64,000 bases of DNA. It comes from Trichomonas vaginalis G3 (Eukaryota; Parabasalia; Trichomonadida; Trichomonadidae). The notes under the pieces were generated by a model that searched no databases, was not told where the DNA came from, and saw only the letters and a program-made list of their open reading frames with translations. The position numbers and the translations under genes were made by a program. The DNA is taken from the NCBI RefSeq assembly GCF_026262505.1, contig NC_067208.1:14145962-14209961 (forward strand). The letters are read 5' to 3'. Positions 1 through 8,329 of the stretch are shown here, in pieces. How positions within the stretch are numbered: position 1 is the first letter of the stretch; every line of letters starts with the position of its first letter.

Positions 1-338
1 ATGAGATATATATTTCATGTTCAAGTTTTATGATTTGAATTCAAAATTCCAATTCAATATTAGGCAATTCCCTTATTTTGGGATGAAATTACATGAGGTA
101 TTTATTCAGTTTGGATATGATGAGAGTAGACTTGTCTCAATTCCAAAAATAAAATTAATTTTCCAAATTAGGGGATTAAAAATTATTTTGGGGAGAAATA
201 CAACAATTGAATAAATTATAGTTCATTAAAGTGCAAACTAAGTGCACAATGATTTTTAGATCAGTTTCTAAAAGATTGAAGATAAACTCATAAAAAATCT
301 GTTATCAAATTCTGAAAAAAAAATTCAATTATAAAAAA

Positions 339-1286
339 ATGAATGAAGAAGAGGAGGAGCAAAATTTAGACATTTCCTATGGAAGTAGCGATCGTTTAAA
401 CCTTTCAAGCAGTAAAGATGGAGGACTGCAAATTCCTAATCTAAAATTTGATTTTGCTCAACCGCAAAAGAAGCAGCAAGCATTTGAATTTCCGAGTCCC
501 CAAAATTTGATGAGTGCCGACACATCTCTTTCAAAACCAGGCAAAGAAGATTTTCCTGATTTCAATGGTTGGCAGTCAGTTCCCGTATCAAATGATGCTC
601 CTAACTACTATGGCGAGTTTAAACCACAGTCATATAATCAACCAGATGAAACATCCGACCCTGAACTTGCAGCCGTTTTCAACTTAATAACAGAATTTAA
701 TCCCGAGCTTACACCGATGACAATTCACTTCAAGCCATTTCTTCCTGACCTTATACCATCGATTGGAGCTATTGACGCATTCATCAAAGTACCAAGACCT
801 GATGATGAATTCGAGCCTTTGGGATTAACTGTCTTAGATGAGCCAACAATTGGTTGTTCTAATCCACAAGTCCTTCGAATGGAGCTTAGAGAAAGATTCG
901 GTGTCACAACAAATGAAGCTGATGGATACATCGGAAAAATCGCTGATCTTGAAAACAATCAGAAGGAATTGGATTCTTGGCTTGAATCTATTGAAGAAAT
1001 ATACAGAAACAGACCGCCTCCTACGATTGCTTACTCATCTGCAATGCCTGATTTAGAAGATCTCGCTCAAGAATGGCCACAAGTATTTGACGAAGTACTT
1101 CAGTCAGTTCCTCTTCCTTCTGCCGATTTGGACTTAACAATTGAAGAATATTCAAAAATTATTTGTTCAATTCTTGATATTCCTGTGAGAGGTAATATTG
1201 TGGAGTCTCTCCATGTACTTTTCTCACTCTATTCCATGTTTGAAGACAATCAATTCTTCAAATCTCTTCCAGATAATCGTTTTTAG
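339..1286 (+). CDS. IFT46: Intraflagellar transport protein IFT46
   Basis: 315 residues from an ATG preceded by an A-rich leader. IFT46 is a subunit of the IFT-B complex, which carries cargo into flagella. The conserved family core is visible around residues 125-185: the FKPFLPDLIPSIG stretch, then DAFIKVPRPD, then LGLTVLDEP, the order found in IFT46 proteins of algae and animals. The first 110 residues are acidic and low-complexity (a run of glutamates at the start, Ser/Pro/Gln-rich after that), as is common for the variable IFT46 N-terminus. The C-terminus is helical. Length is within the family range. A flagellated host is implied. The gene stands alone, with about 600 bp of non-coding DNA after it. 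Recognition rests on motif order, not on an alignment search. Confidence 0.85.
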   Translation: MNEEEEEQNLDISYGSSDRLNLSSSKDGGLQIPNLKFDFAQPQKKQQAFEFPSPQNLMSADTSLSKPGKEDFPDFNGWQSVPVSNDAPNYYGEFKPQSYNQPDETSDPELAAVFNLITEFNPELTPMTIHFKPFLPDLIPSIGAIDAFIKVPRPDDEFEPLGLTVLDEPTIGCSNPQVLRMELRERFGVTTNEADGYIGKIADLENNQKELDSWLESIEEIYRNRPPPTIAYSSAMPDLEDLAQEWPQVFDEVLQSVPLPSADLDLTIEEYSKIICSILDIPVRGNIVESLHVLFSLYSMFEDNQFFKSLPDNRF

Positions 1287-1865
1287 TAAATATATGTATT
1301 ACTTGTTTTAAGTGAAATTGTTTTTTAATTATTTAAACTCATGATAAAACTATTTTTCATTAATTTGAATTTTATCATAATGTTTCCATCAAATCATCAA
1401 AATGGACACTTTTAATTGTCTCACATATTCGATGCATGTTTATTAACATATAATTGTATTTCCGGTTTAATTGTATTCAATGTAAGGCCTATTAGACATT
1501 GGTATTCAAATAATCCATAATAATTTCGTCAAACTCTAATCTTAGACATTTATTGATGCGATACTTTTCATATATTTTTTTTTTATCCGCGAAATATTTG
1601 ATCAATCATCCTCGTTGCCCTCTCCTATGTCCATATCTAGAGATTTGGCATTTATTAAATACACTAGTAGATATGGTTTGTCACAATTCAATATGGTCAG
1701 GGAAAATTTTGATTTTTCAATATGAATTCACACACTCATTTAAATTTTTAGTGTTAATAAAATATGTATTAATATACAGCAAAATATTAATTGTGTTATA
1801 TTGGATTAATGATGTGAATTCACATTCAATTTTTTGAATACAACAATTATCAATTCAAAAAAAAG

Positions 1866-1871
1866 TCATTT
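1866..1871 (+). promoter_or_regulatory. Initiator-like element (TCATTT) before the RibD-like gene
   Basis: TCATTT matches the trichomonad initiator TCA-Y-W-W and lies 12 nt before the ATG at 1883; a second overlapping TCATTT follows at 1871-1876. The match is seen; its function is inferred from the known trichomonad initiator. Confidence 0.45.
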
Positions 1872-1882
1872 CATTTTTAATA

Positions 1883-2713
1883 ATGACTGAAGACAGACCA
1901 TTCATATTCATCCATATGATATCAGCCCTTGATGGTAAGATTATTGGTGATTTCATGCACACCGAAGCAGGAATTGCCACATGTAAAGATTATGGTTGGA
2001 CAAATGATACCTATAAGCCAGATGCATGCATAGTCGGTAGAAAAACAGTAAAGGGGTTCTTTGTTACCACACCCGAACTTAACCCTGATGAAACTGAAGT
2101 GGTTGATGGTGATTATATTGACGATAGTGCAGCCAGACCATATTTAATCGTTGTTGATCCAGCAGGTAAATTGGGATGGAAACAAAACTTTGTTGAAATG
2201 AAGCCAAATACCAACTTTCATGTTATTGAGGTTTTGACAGAGAAAGCTTCTCCGCAATATCGAAATTACTTGAGAAGGTCCAAAATTTCATACATTATGG
2301 TTGGAAAGGAGCAAGTCGATTTATTACTTCTCGTAAAGAAGTTGAAAGATGATTTTAAAGTTAATGTACTGAGTGTTCATGGTGGTGCAACAATCAATTG
2401 GACATTTCTTCAAGCAGGAATTGTTGATGAGCTTTCAATATGCATGGCTGCTGCTGCCGATGGTGCTAATGATACTTTAACTCTCTTCGAAAAGTCCCCT
2501 TATGCTTTGAAAGATTCACCAATTGAGTTTGAACTAAAATCGGCTGATAAAATTAGCAACGGAGGATGTGGCTCAGATATACTCCTAAGAAGTCACAAAA
2601 GAAAGAAATTCCTTACCTTGGACAGTTTGAAACAGGTCCAAAGAATGAAAAGTTTGCTGAATTCTTTTCTGGTCAAAGCTATATCAGTCTACTCTCTGAT
2701 AAAGGAGCATTGA
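1883..2713 (+). CDS. RibD C-terminal (DHFR-like) reductase domain, first half of a frameshifted RibD-cupin gene
   Basis: Residues 1-225 read as a RibD C-terminal reductase domain, the NADPH-dependent fold shared by dihydrofolate reductase and the riboflavin-pathway reductase. Visible signs are the opening strand RPFIFIHMISALDGKI, the GRKTVKGFF helix, and the late VLSVHGGATINWTFLQAG segment typical of the family. After about residue 228 (SNGG, near 2563) the reading becomes low-quality basic sequence, while a neighbouring frame continues smoothly with WLRYTPKK, the expected end of this domain, into a cupin. The gene is therefore probably one ORF of about 375 codons (1883-3012) broken by a one-base shift near 2560-2570. 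Similar bacterial-type reductases are usual candidates for lateral transfer into trichomonads. The substrate is unknown. Confidence 0.7.
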   Translation: MTEDRPFIFIHMISALDGKIIGDFMHTEAGIATCKDYGWTNDTYKPDACIVGRKTVKGFFVTTPELNPDETEVVDGDYIDDSAARPYLIVVDPAGKLGWKQNFVEMKPNTNFHVIEVLTEKASPQYRNYLRRSKISYIMVGKEQVDLLLLVKKLKDDFKVNVLSVHGGATINWTFLQAGIVDELSICMAAAADGANDTLTLFEKSPYALKDSPIEFELKSADKISNGGCGSDILLRSHKRKKFLTLDSLKQVQRMKSLLNSFLVKAISVYSLIKEH

Positions 2714-3012
2714 TTTTAAATGTTACCTTTGAACCAGAATGCCGAAACAATTGGCATATTCATCATGGAATTTATCAAATATTGCTTTGCACCAGTGGTT
2801 TTGGTTGGTATCAAGAAGATGGAAAGGAGCCAAGACTTCTCAAGCCTGGTGATGTTGTCGAAATTTCCCCAGAAGTTAAACATTGGCATGGTGCAATGAA
2901 AGATTCTTGGTTTTCTCACATTTCAGTTCAGCCAAAAGCTCCAAACTCTTCTACAGAATGGTTAGAAGCAGTTTCTGATGAGCATTACAATGGCCTTGCT
3001 TTAAATAAATGA
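2566..3012 (+). CDS. Cupin domain, second half of the frameshifted RibD-cupin gene
   Basis: This frame holds a single small cupin barrel. The metal-binding motif 1 is visible as NNWHIHHGIYQIL (histidines where the H-x-H pair is expected), followed by the turn LKPGDVVEISP and motif 2 as VKHWHGAMKDSW. Small cupins of this kind bind a metal and act as isomerases, dioxygenases or sensors; the exact role cannot be told. The ATG at 2566 lies inside the reductase ORF and encodes the last strand of the reductase (MWLRY), so it is probably not a real start but the point where the frame is restored. A 147 bp overlap between two unrelated host genes would be odd here, which supports a disrupted fusion or a sequencing error. 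Confidence 0.7.
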   Translation: MWLRYTPKKSQKKEIPYLGQFETGPKNEKFAEFFSGQSYISLLSDKGALILNVTFEPECRNNWHIHHGIYQILLCTSGFGWYQEDGKEPRLLKPGDVVEISPEVKHWHGAMKDSWFSHISVQPKAPNSSTEWLEAVSDEHYNGLALNK

Positions 3013-3104
3013 AACAAGTGATCTGAGAATAAAATTACTTTTATGAACTATTCTTTATTAATTTATATGCCTGACCATATTGAATTATGTATTTTATGAA
3101 ATTA

Positions 3105-3125
3105 GATTCCTCTATGAGAGGAATC
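3105..3125. repeat. Perfect 8 bp stem hairpin after the cupin gene
   Basis: GATTCCTC and GAGGAATC are separated by TATGA, about 90 bp beyond the stop codon of the cupin. It could fold in the mRNA 3' region. No function is known. Confidence 0.5.
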
Positions 3126-4168
3126 GTGATGAGAAAATTGAGAGGGTCAAAAGTAGACCTAATAGAATTTTCTGATTATGGTACACATAAGCTATTCAAA
3201 TCTGAATCATTTACATTATGATATCTTCATAACCTCAATCCAAAAAAAGGTGACCAAACTATTTTTTGAAAGTCCGCCATAACTTTAATGGTACTATTTC
3301 AGCGTGTACAATGAATACAAAAATTCTAAGAGTGCCACATAAAATAGTACTTTAGACTTGAGTTAATGCTACCAAGCAAATGTTAAAAAGATGACTTTAG
3401 TGTTTTGATAATCAAAGATTAAAATCATTATTGTCTAAATCAATAATCATAACGACAGAAGTTAATGTTTTTTCATCAGTGCTTTAAATCCACTTTTAAA
3501 AGTATACCTCAAAAATCAAAATATCAAAAAAAAATTGGCCGATAGGTTTGGCTTTAATTTTTGTCTGCTTTTATGATTTGATATGGATGTTATAATTTTA
3601 AAAGTTGAGCCAAATTCACCAATAGATTTTTGAGATTTGCAAATACTCAATAATTTTCAGCGTGTTATCTTTTATTAAAAGAACTATTTGGTTTCAGTAT
3701 CATATAAATTGATATTTACTTTCTATTTGAACCTTCATTTAGCTAATGATTTAATAATACAGATTTCATCTAGTCCTTATAAGAGAATTTTGAATTTGTT
3801 ATAATAAAAAAACAAACAGATATAGCTTACACTTCTATAATAAAGATACCTTTTATAGAAATCAGTATGAAATGTGTTTTGGCTTATTGGAAGCATATCA
3901 GACATAATCGCCATAATCAAAAAATCTATATACCCAATAAGTAATAAATTTGTCGATATAGATTTTCCATAAAATTAGTTTTTAGTCTGATCTTAAAATA
4001 AATTTAATTTTTTATAAAAAAAATCACATTTAAAAGTACCTTTTTAGTAGCTCGAAATCCTGTTGGTGGATTTCGGGCGTACTTCAAAATTAGCTTTTCT
4101 TCTACATATGCAAGCTATATTTTAAATATGGAGCAAATCGGATCGGCGAAAGTAGTTTAGTTACCTTT

Positions 4169-4207
4169 AACTCAAAACGTTTTGAATTGTAAATAAGTCA
4201 TATATGG
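4169..4207 (+). repeat. 39 bp dispersed repeat, copy 1
   Basis: Identical over 39 bp to 10481-10519. It opens with a palindromic core, TCAAAACGTTTTGA, and ends in TCATATATGG. Flanks differ completely, so the shared block is sharply bounded. It lies 180 bp before an initiator and may be a regulatory site or a mobile fragment. Confidence 0.75.
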
Positions 4208-4378
4208 ATATCCAAAAAAAAATCTCAAAGAAATTTGATATAATTATATGTTTATTTTGAATTTCTTTTAAATGTTATTAACTGTATTGATTAAATGTGA
4301 AAGAATATCAATAAACACAAGAAAGTGCTCATACAATTTTGCTAAAATCTGTCACGTTTTGATTACAACAAAAAAAAT

Positions 4379-4384
4379 TCACAA
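4379..4384 (+). promoter_or_regulatory. Initiator-like element (TCACAA) touching the start codon
   Basis: TCACAA fits the trichomonad TCA-Y-W-W initiator. The presumed first transcribed base (A, 4381) is only 5 nt before the ATG at 4386, which supports that ATG over the in-frame one 114 nt upstream. Confidence 0.55.
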
Positions 4385-4385
4385 A

Positions 4386-5765
4386 ATGAAAGCAAGTGAA
4401 ATTAAGAAAATTGATGATATTTTGAAGCGTGCTCAGAAGGATAACGTTACTGCCGTATCCGGTACACTCCAGGAATTGATGTCTTTCAGCGGTGAATACG
4501 GTTCTTACATAATTCAAAATGGTTTACCTTTTTTCTTAAAATTATTATCTAAAAAAGGATTACCAGGTGATATAAATCCAACAGTTATTATGCTTTTAAG
4601 TCAAATTGTTAAAAATGATGAAAAATCTGCTTTCATTTTATTCAAAAATCCGCAATTTCTACCGACAATACTATCATTACTTGAAACTGGAGATAATGAA
4701 CTTATGCTTATGACTCAAAAACTCTTGATTATTGATCCTATTGAAATAATTACTTTTATTCAAAATCAAATCAAAATATTAACGCCTTTGGTCGACTGCG
4801 TTTGCAGAGGTGGTAATAAGGAAGCGTCAAAGTTACTAATTATGCTTGCAGGTGCCCCAACTCTTTGTCAATTAGTTTTACCTATAATTATCCCAAATAA
4901 ACATAGGTTTCCTATACCAGATCTTATTAATCTCATCATTTCTAACTCTAATCTTAAGGATATGACCCCTTTGACCGAGTTTGCTTCGATTATTTTACAT
5001 CATCCTTCGATAAATCAACTTGATTTCAAAGATTCACTCATTTCTTACCCTGATGCGTGGTCGGATATATCTATTCTCAAGATATTAAACCATTTTAAAC
5101 CATCAGATAAAGCAGAAGACGCCGAATTACATGAATTTGTTAAATTTATATGCGAACAGCCTGCGCAAAGCTTTGATGTATCAGAAACAGATGTTTTGCT
5201 GTTTAGTAATTCACTTTTGAATCCAACTACGAAAATTCCTGAAAATAATTTACACAAAAGTGTGTTTTATTTCATTAGATTCTATGTATTGTCATTCTGC
5301 AACCCAGAACTAGTGACACAAGAAGCGAAAGACTTTATTTATTCGAATCTTACGTTTGATTCAAATTATTCTACATTAGGAGCTGTCCAATGCATAATTT
5401 ATTGGTCATTTCACTTCAAGTGCCTTGTACCTGTTGATACTGTTTATAAAATTGCTGCTCTTTTCTATTCAAACCCTGATTCTAAGGAAGAATCGAATTT
5501 GATCAGGGCATCGATACGAACCCTATCTGATTCGATCAATTCTGCAGCAACTATACAGCTTTTTGACGAAGAACTCCGTTTTAGCGAGGAAGAATTGGCT
5601 GAATTTGCTAATTCTCGTCCTTCTTGGTTGTTCCCGCATGTTTTAATGATGCTAGGTGATGTTTTGAAGCAACCAATATATGATGCAACCATTCACTTGG
5701 ATGTTTTAGGAGAATTGAACAAATTTTTCGGTTTATCTTCTCCTTTGGAGATCAAATCTTCATAA
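4386..5765 (+). CDS. Armadillo/HEAT-type helical repeat protein, unknown role
   Basis: 459 residues when read from the ATG at 4386. The reading frame is open 38 codons further upstream (ATG at 4272), but that extension is basic and unlike the rest, and the initiator TCACAA sits immediately before 4386. The protein is almost entirely amphipathic helices with leucine/isoleucine spacing of armadillo or HEAT solenoids: a GEYGSYIIQNGLPFFLKLL-type helix near residues 32-55, further helix pairs to about residue 250, and a less regular C-terminal half. No catalytic motif, signal peptide or membrane segment is visible. Solenoids of this type usually act as scaffolds. I cannot name the family. Confidence 0.6.
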   Translation: MKASEIKKIDDILKRAQKDNVTAVSGTLQELMSFSGEYGSYIIQNGLPFFLKLLSKKGLPGDINPTVIMLLSQIVKNDEKSAFILFKNPQFLPTILSLLETGDNELMLMTQKLLIIDPIEIITFIQNQIKILTPLVDCVCRGGNKEASKLLIMLAGAPTLCQLVLPIIIPNKHRFPIPDLINLIISNSNLKDMTPLTEFASIILHHPSINQLDFKDSLISYPDAWSDISILKILNHFKPSDKAEDAELHEFVKFICEQPAQSFDVSETDVLLFSNSLLNPTTKIPENNLHKSVFYFIRFYVLSFCNPELVTQEAKDFIYSNLTFDSNYSTLGAVQCIIYWSFHFKCLVPVDTVYKIAALFYSNPDSKEESNLIRASIRTLSDSINSAATIQLFDEELRFSEEELAEFANSRPSWLFPHVLMMLGDVLKQPIYDATIHLDVLGELNKFFGLSSPLEIKSS

Positions 5766-6204
5766 TAAATCTGTTTGTTTGTATTGTTTGTTAAATCTTC
5801 AAATATTTTTGAGATTTCTAAGATTGAGAACTTTAAAAAGGAATATGAAATTTTAATTTATGAAAAATGTATAGTTTTTATGGGCAAATTTGCTTATGTT
5901 GATGAACTTTATTTGATACTTAAACATTATATTGGAAAGTGAAAGTAATTGGAATCATTTGATTGCGATCTTTAGGTAATTCAATCTTTTCGAGCATTCC
6001 TTTCTGAACTGTTAAAGTTAGGACGTTTTTTGAGTTTGTTTCAAGTATAATGTCAATTCCTAAAATCTTGATCAATTTCAAAAGTGAAATGTCAAGAAGA
6101 GAGATTCTAATTTTTGATCTACTAACTATACTTGTTAGATTTTGATGGTTTAATTCTAAAATCTTTGTCGAAACTGACAACTTTACAAAACTTTACATAG
6201 CGTG

Positions 6205-6945
6205 ATGGATAATATCGAAGAGATCTTAGAAGGTGTCAAAATTTTAAACAGATTAGGCCGCGATGATGACAGTATTAAAATGATGGATACATTTCTTGAA
6301 GAAAAGCAGGATTTAGATAAGAATGAAAGAACAATTTTCTTCGTTGTCTACAAAACAGCGATCGATTCTTCCCGCGCATCATACAGGACCATCGATGCAT
6401 ATCATCAGCAGTGCTTATCTGATGGTGCTACTGGAAAGGCAAATAAGCTTCAATATTATAAAGAGCTTGTTGGCACAAAGATCATTGACCAAGCACAAAA
6501 AGCTATTGATATTATTGATAGCATTCTTATTCCGCATGCTGAAGGCCCTGCTGCCCTTGCTTTCTACTATAAGATGAAGGGAGACATGTATAGATACATT
6601 GCAGAGACTTCATTACAAGTTGAAAAGCAGTACGGTACCATTGAAGGCCAAACTGCATATCAAAGAGCCATCGAAATTTGCGAGCAGAATCTTTCTCCAA
6701 TTGATCCTGTTAGATTAGGAACAATTCTCAATTCTGCCGTTTTCAGATACGAACACCTCAAGGAAAAAGGTGAAGCTTTCGAAATTCTCCAACATACTGT
6801 ACAAGAAGTGAGAGATCACCTCTCAGAAGCACCTCCTGAGGACCAGAATGAAATTAGTAGCGCTTACAATACAATGCTGCGCAATATTAGCATTTGGGAA
6901 GTAGGTGGTGAACAAGAAGAAGAAGAAAAGGCAGAAAATGATTAG
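6205..6945 (+). CDS. 14-3-3 protein
   Basis: 246 residues from ATG 6205 (the GTG at 6202 is not needed). 14-3-3 proteins are dimeric adaptors that bind phosphoserine/phosphothreonine peptides on signalling and cell-cycle proteins. Family marks seen: the ERTIFFVVYKTAIDSSRAS helix (equivalent of the usual ERNLLSVAYKN box, diverged), FYYKMKGDMYRYIAE around residue 115 (the most conserved signature, with the groove Lys/Arg/Tyr), and LGTILNSAVFRYEHLKEKGEAFEI near 172. The C-terminal tail is acidic, as usual (EEEEKAEND). The early helices differ noticeably from animal and plant members, consistent with a fast-evolving protist lineage. Length is typical. Confidence 0.9.
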   Translation: MDNIEEILEGVKILNRLGRDDDSIKMMDTFLEEKQDLDKNERTIFFVVYKTAIDSSRASYRTIDAYHQQCLSDGATGKANKLQYYKELVGTKIIDQAQKAIDIIDSILIPHAEGPAALAFYYKMKGDMYRYIAETSLQVEKQYGTIEGQTAYQRAIEICEQNLSPIDPVRLGTILNSAVFRYEHLKEKGEAFEILQHTVQEVRDHLSEAPPEDQNEISSAYNTMLRNISIWEVGGEQEEEEKAEND

Positions 6946-7247
6946 ATTTGATACAGAGTTTAGATAATACTTAACTACGGAATAACTACTTATTTGGCAG
7001 TATTTTGGTAATAATATGCTTTTATAATGATTTATTAAATTTATTATTTTATTTTACTATCATATTTCTATCATTTGACTCTATTTTTCCGTTGTAAGAA
7101 TATTGATTTTGATTGTTGGCTTAATAATAACACAAAGTGTTCAGATATATTTTTTAAAATGACGAAATGTAAAGAAGTATAGATTCAGTACATATATCAA
7201 TGCATATCTTTTATGGTATGCTATTATTTCCATGAAATATGAGTTAT

Positions 7248-7434
7248 AATCTAGTTTGTTTCAGTTTATTCAAGAATGATATGAATAAAAGTATTATCTC
7301 TCTATCAGGAAGCCACATATAAAGCATCTTTCGAAAATCAGCCATAGTGTAATGGTTATCATGTAAGATTGTCGTTCTTTTGATCCGGGTTCGATTCCCG
7401 GTGGCTGAGATTTTTATTCATTTTTTTATTGAAC
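7248..7434 (+). repeat. Left arm of a 187 bp inverted repeat carrying tRNA-Asp
   Basis: Reads as the reverse complement of 7660-7846 across its length by eye. A further roughly 35 bp outward (about 7213-7247 against 7847-7882) match with several mismatches. The loop between the arms is 225 bp. Confidence 0.85.
7338..7408 (+). tRNA. tRNA-Asp (GUC)
   Basis: 71 nt with a perfect 7 bp acceptor stem (TCAGCCA/TGGCTGA), a D-loop with GG, an anticodon loop TTGTCGT giving anticodon GUC after the invariant U33, and a perfect T-arm CCGGG-TTCGATT-CCCGG containing the internal B box. The anticodon stem has a mismatch at its outer pair and the D stem is weak. The A box is AGTGTAATGG. A T-run follows the gene (tttttattcatttttttatt), as expected for RNA polymerase III termination. 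No intron. Confidence 0.92.
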
Positions 7435-7659
7435 ACACAAACGAACTACATTTTTCCATTGACATTAATGATTCCAAACAAAATAATGATATTTTCAAAT
7501 CCTGGAATATGTGATTCATTGATGGAGTGAAATAGAAAAGTAGTGAAGGAAAACATCAGGGGACTTATGTACTCAGATACTCACTCTAACTGGCATTAAA
7601 GTTCAATCGATTCTTGATATAATAGCAATTGCATTCTAAGAACTTGGCCGTTCATTTGA

Positions 7660-7846
7660 GTTCAATAAAAAAATGAATAAAAATCTCAGCCACCGGGAAT
7701 CGAACCCGGATCAAAAGAACGACAATCTTACATGATAACCATTACACTATGGCTGATTTTCGAAAGATGCTTTATATGTGGCTTCCTGATAGAGAGATAA
7801 TACTTTTATTCATATCATTCTTGAATAAACTGAAACAAACTAGATT
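7660..7846 (-). repeat. Right arm of the 187 bp inverted repeat
   Basis: Mirror copy of 7248-7434, symmetric to the base. The arms hold the tRNA, its 5' flank of about 90 bp and its 3' T-run, so a complete transcription unit has been duplicated head to head. Confidence 0.85.
7686..7756 (-). tRNA. tRNA-Asp (GUC), inverted second copy
   Basis: Reverse-complement copy of the tRNA at 7338-7408 with no difference seen. The two genes point towards each other with 277 bp between them. Having its own T-run and 5' flank it should be expressed independently. Confidence 0.92.
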
Positions 7847-8329
7847 AAAACCCATACTTCATGAAAATAATAGCAGACCATCAGAAATATAGGTATACAT
7901 TTATATAAATATATTAATTTAATCTTACATTTTCAATATGATCTTTGAAATAGATATATGCTGATATAATCTTTTAATCCCTTTTAAATTTAGTATGACT
8001 ATAAGATGAATGATTAAATACCAAGTAAATGAGTGATATATTGTTTTTCTCATAAATATTAGTCTATTTGAAGATTTTAATAATGCTCATTATATTTTAC
8101 GTACGAAGTATTTTGCCATCATTTGATATATATAATCCACTTGCAACTTTTTCATCAGAAATTAGATCGAAAGTTGAAATAGAGCCAATATTGGTTACAA
8201 ATTGTCATATAGATAATTTTATATTGGGAAATAGACATTGTTTTTGGTAGCAAACATTACAAGAAACCTATAAAATTATGTAGAAATGAATTGAAAAACG
8301 TGGAATATGAGAATAAAAGTGACAAATAA

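Larger units (their letters stand above)
3013..4378. other. Intergenic stretch with small hairpins and a dispersed repeat
   Basis: No convincing gene is seen. It contains two short perfect hairpins, GATTCCTC/GAGGAATC (3105-3125) and CGAAATCC/GGATTTCG (about 4055-4077), and one copy of a 39 bp repeat (4169-4207) found again at 10481-10519. Confidence 0.6.

Noticed and set aside
17-214. 65-codon ORF at the window start
   Set aside because: AT-rich spacer composition, no domain, no initiator; typical chance ORF.
1553-1837. 94-codon ORF between IFT46 and the RibD-like gene
   Set aside because: No ATG at the start and Phe/Tyr/Ile content expected from AT-rich non-coding DNA.
5920-6180. 86-codon - strand ORF (SVSTKILELNHQ...) upstream of 14-3-3
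   Set aside because: It looks somewhat protein-like, but has no ATG before its last quarter (only TTG) and no splice signal was found to supply a first exon.
8068-8250. 60-codon ORF before the ARMH3-like gene
   Set aside because: Starts with TTG, spacer composition, and lies in the expected promoter region of the next gene.
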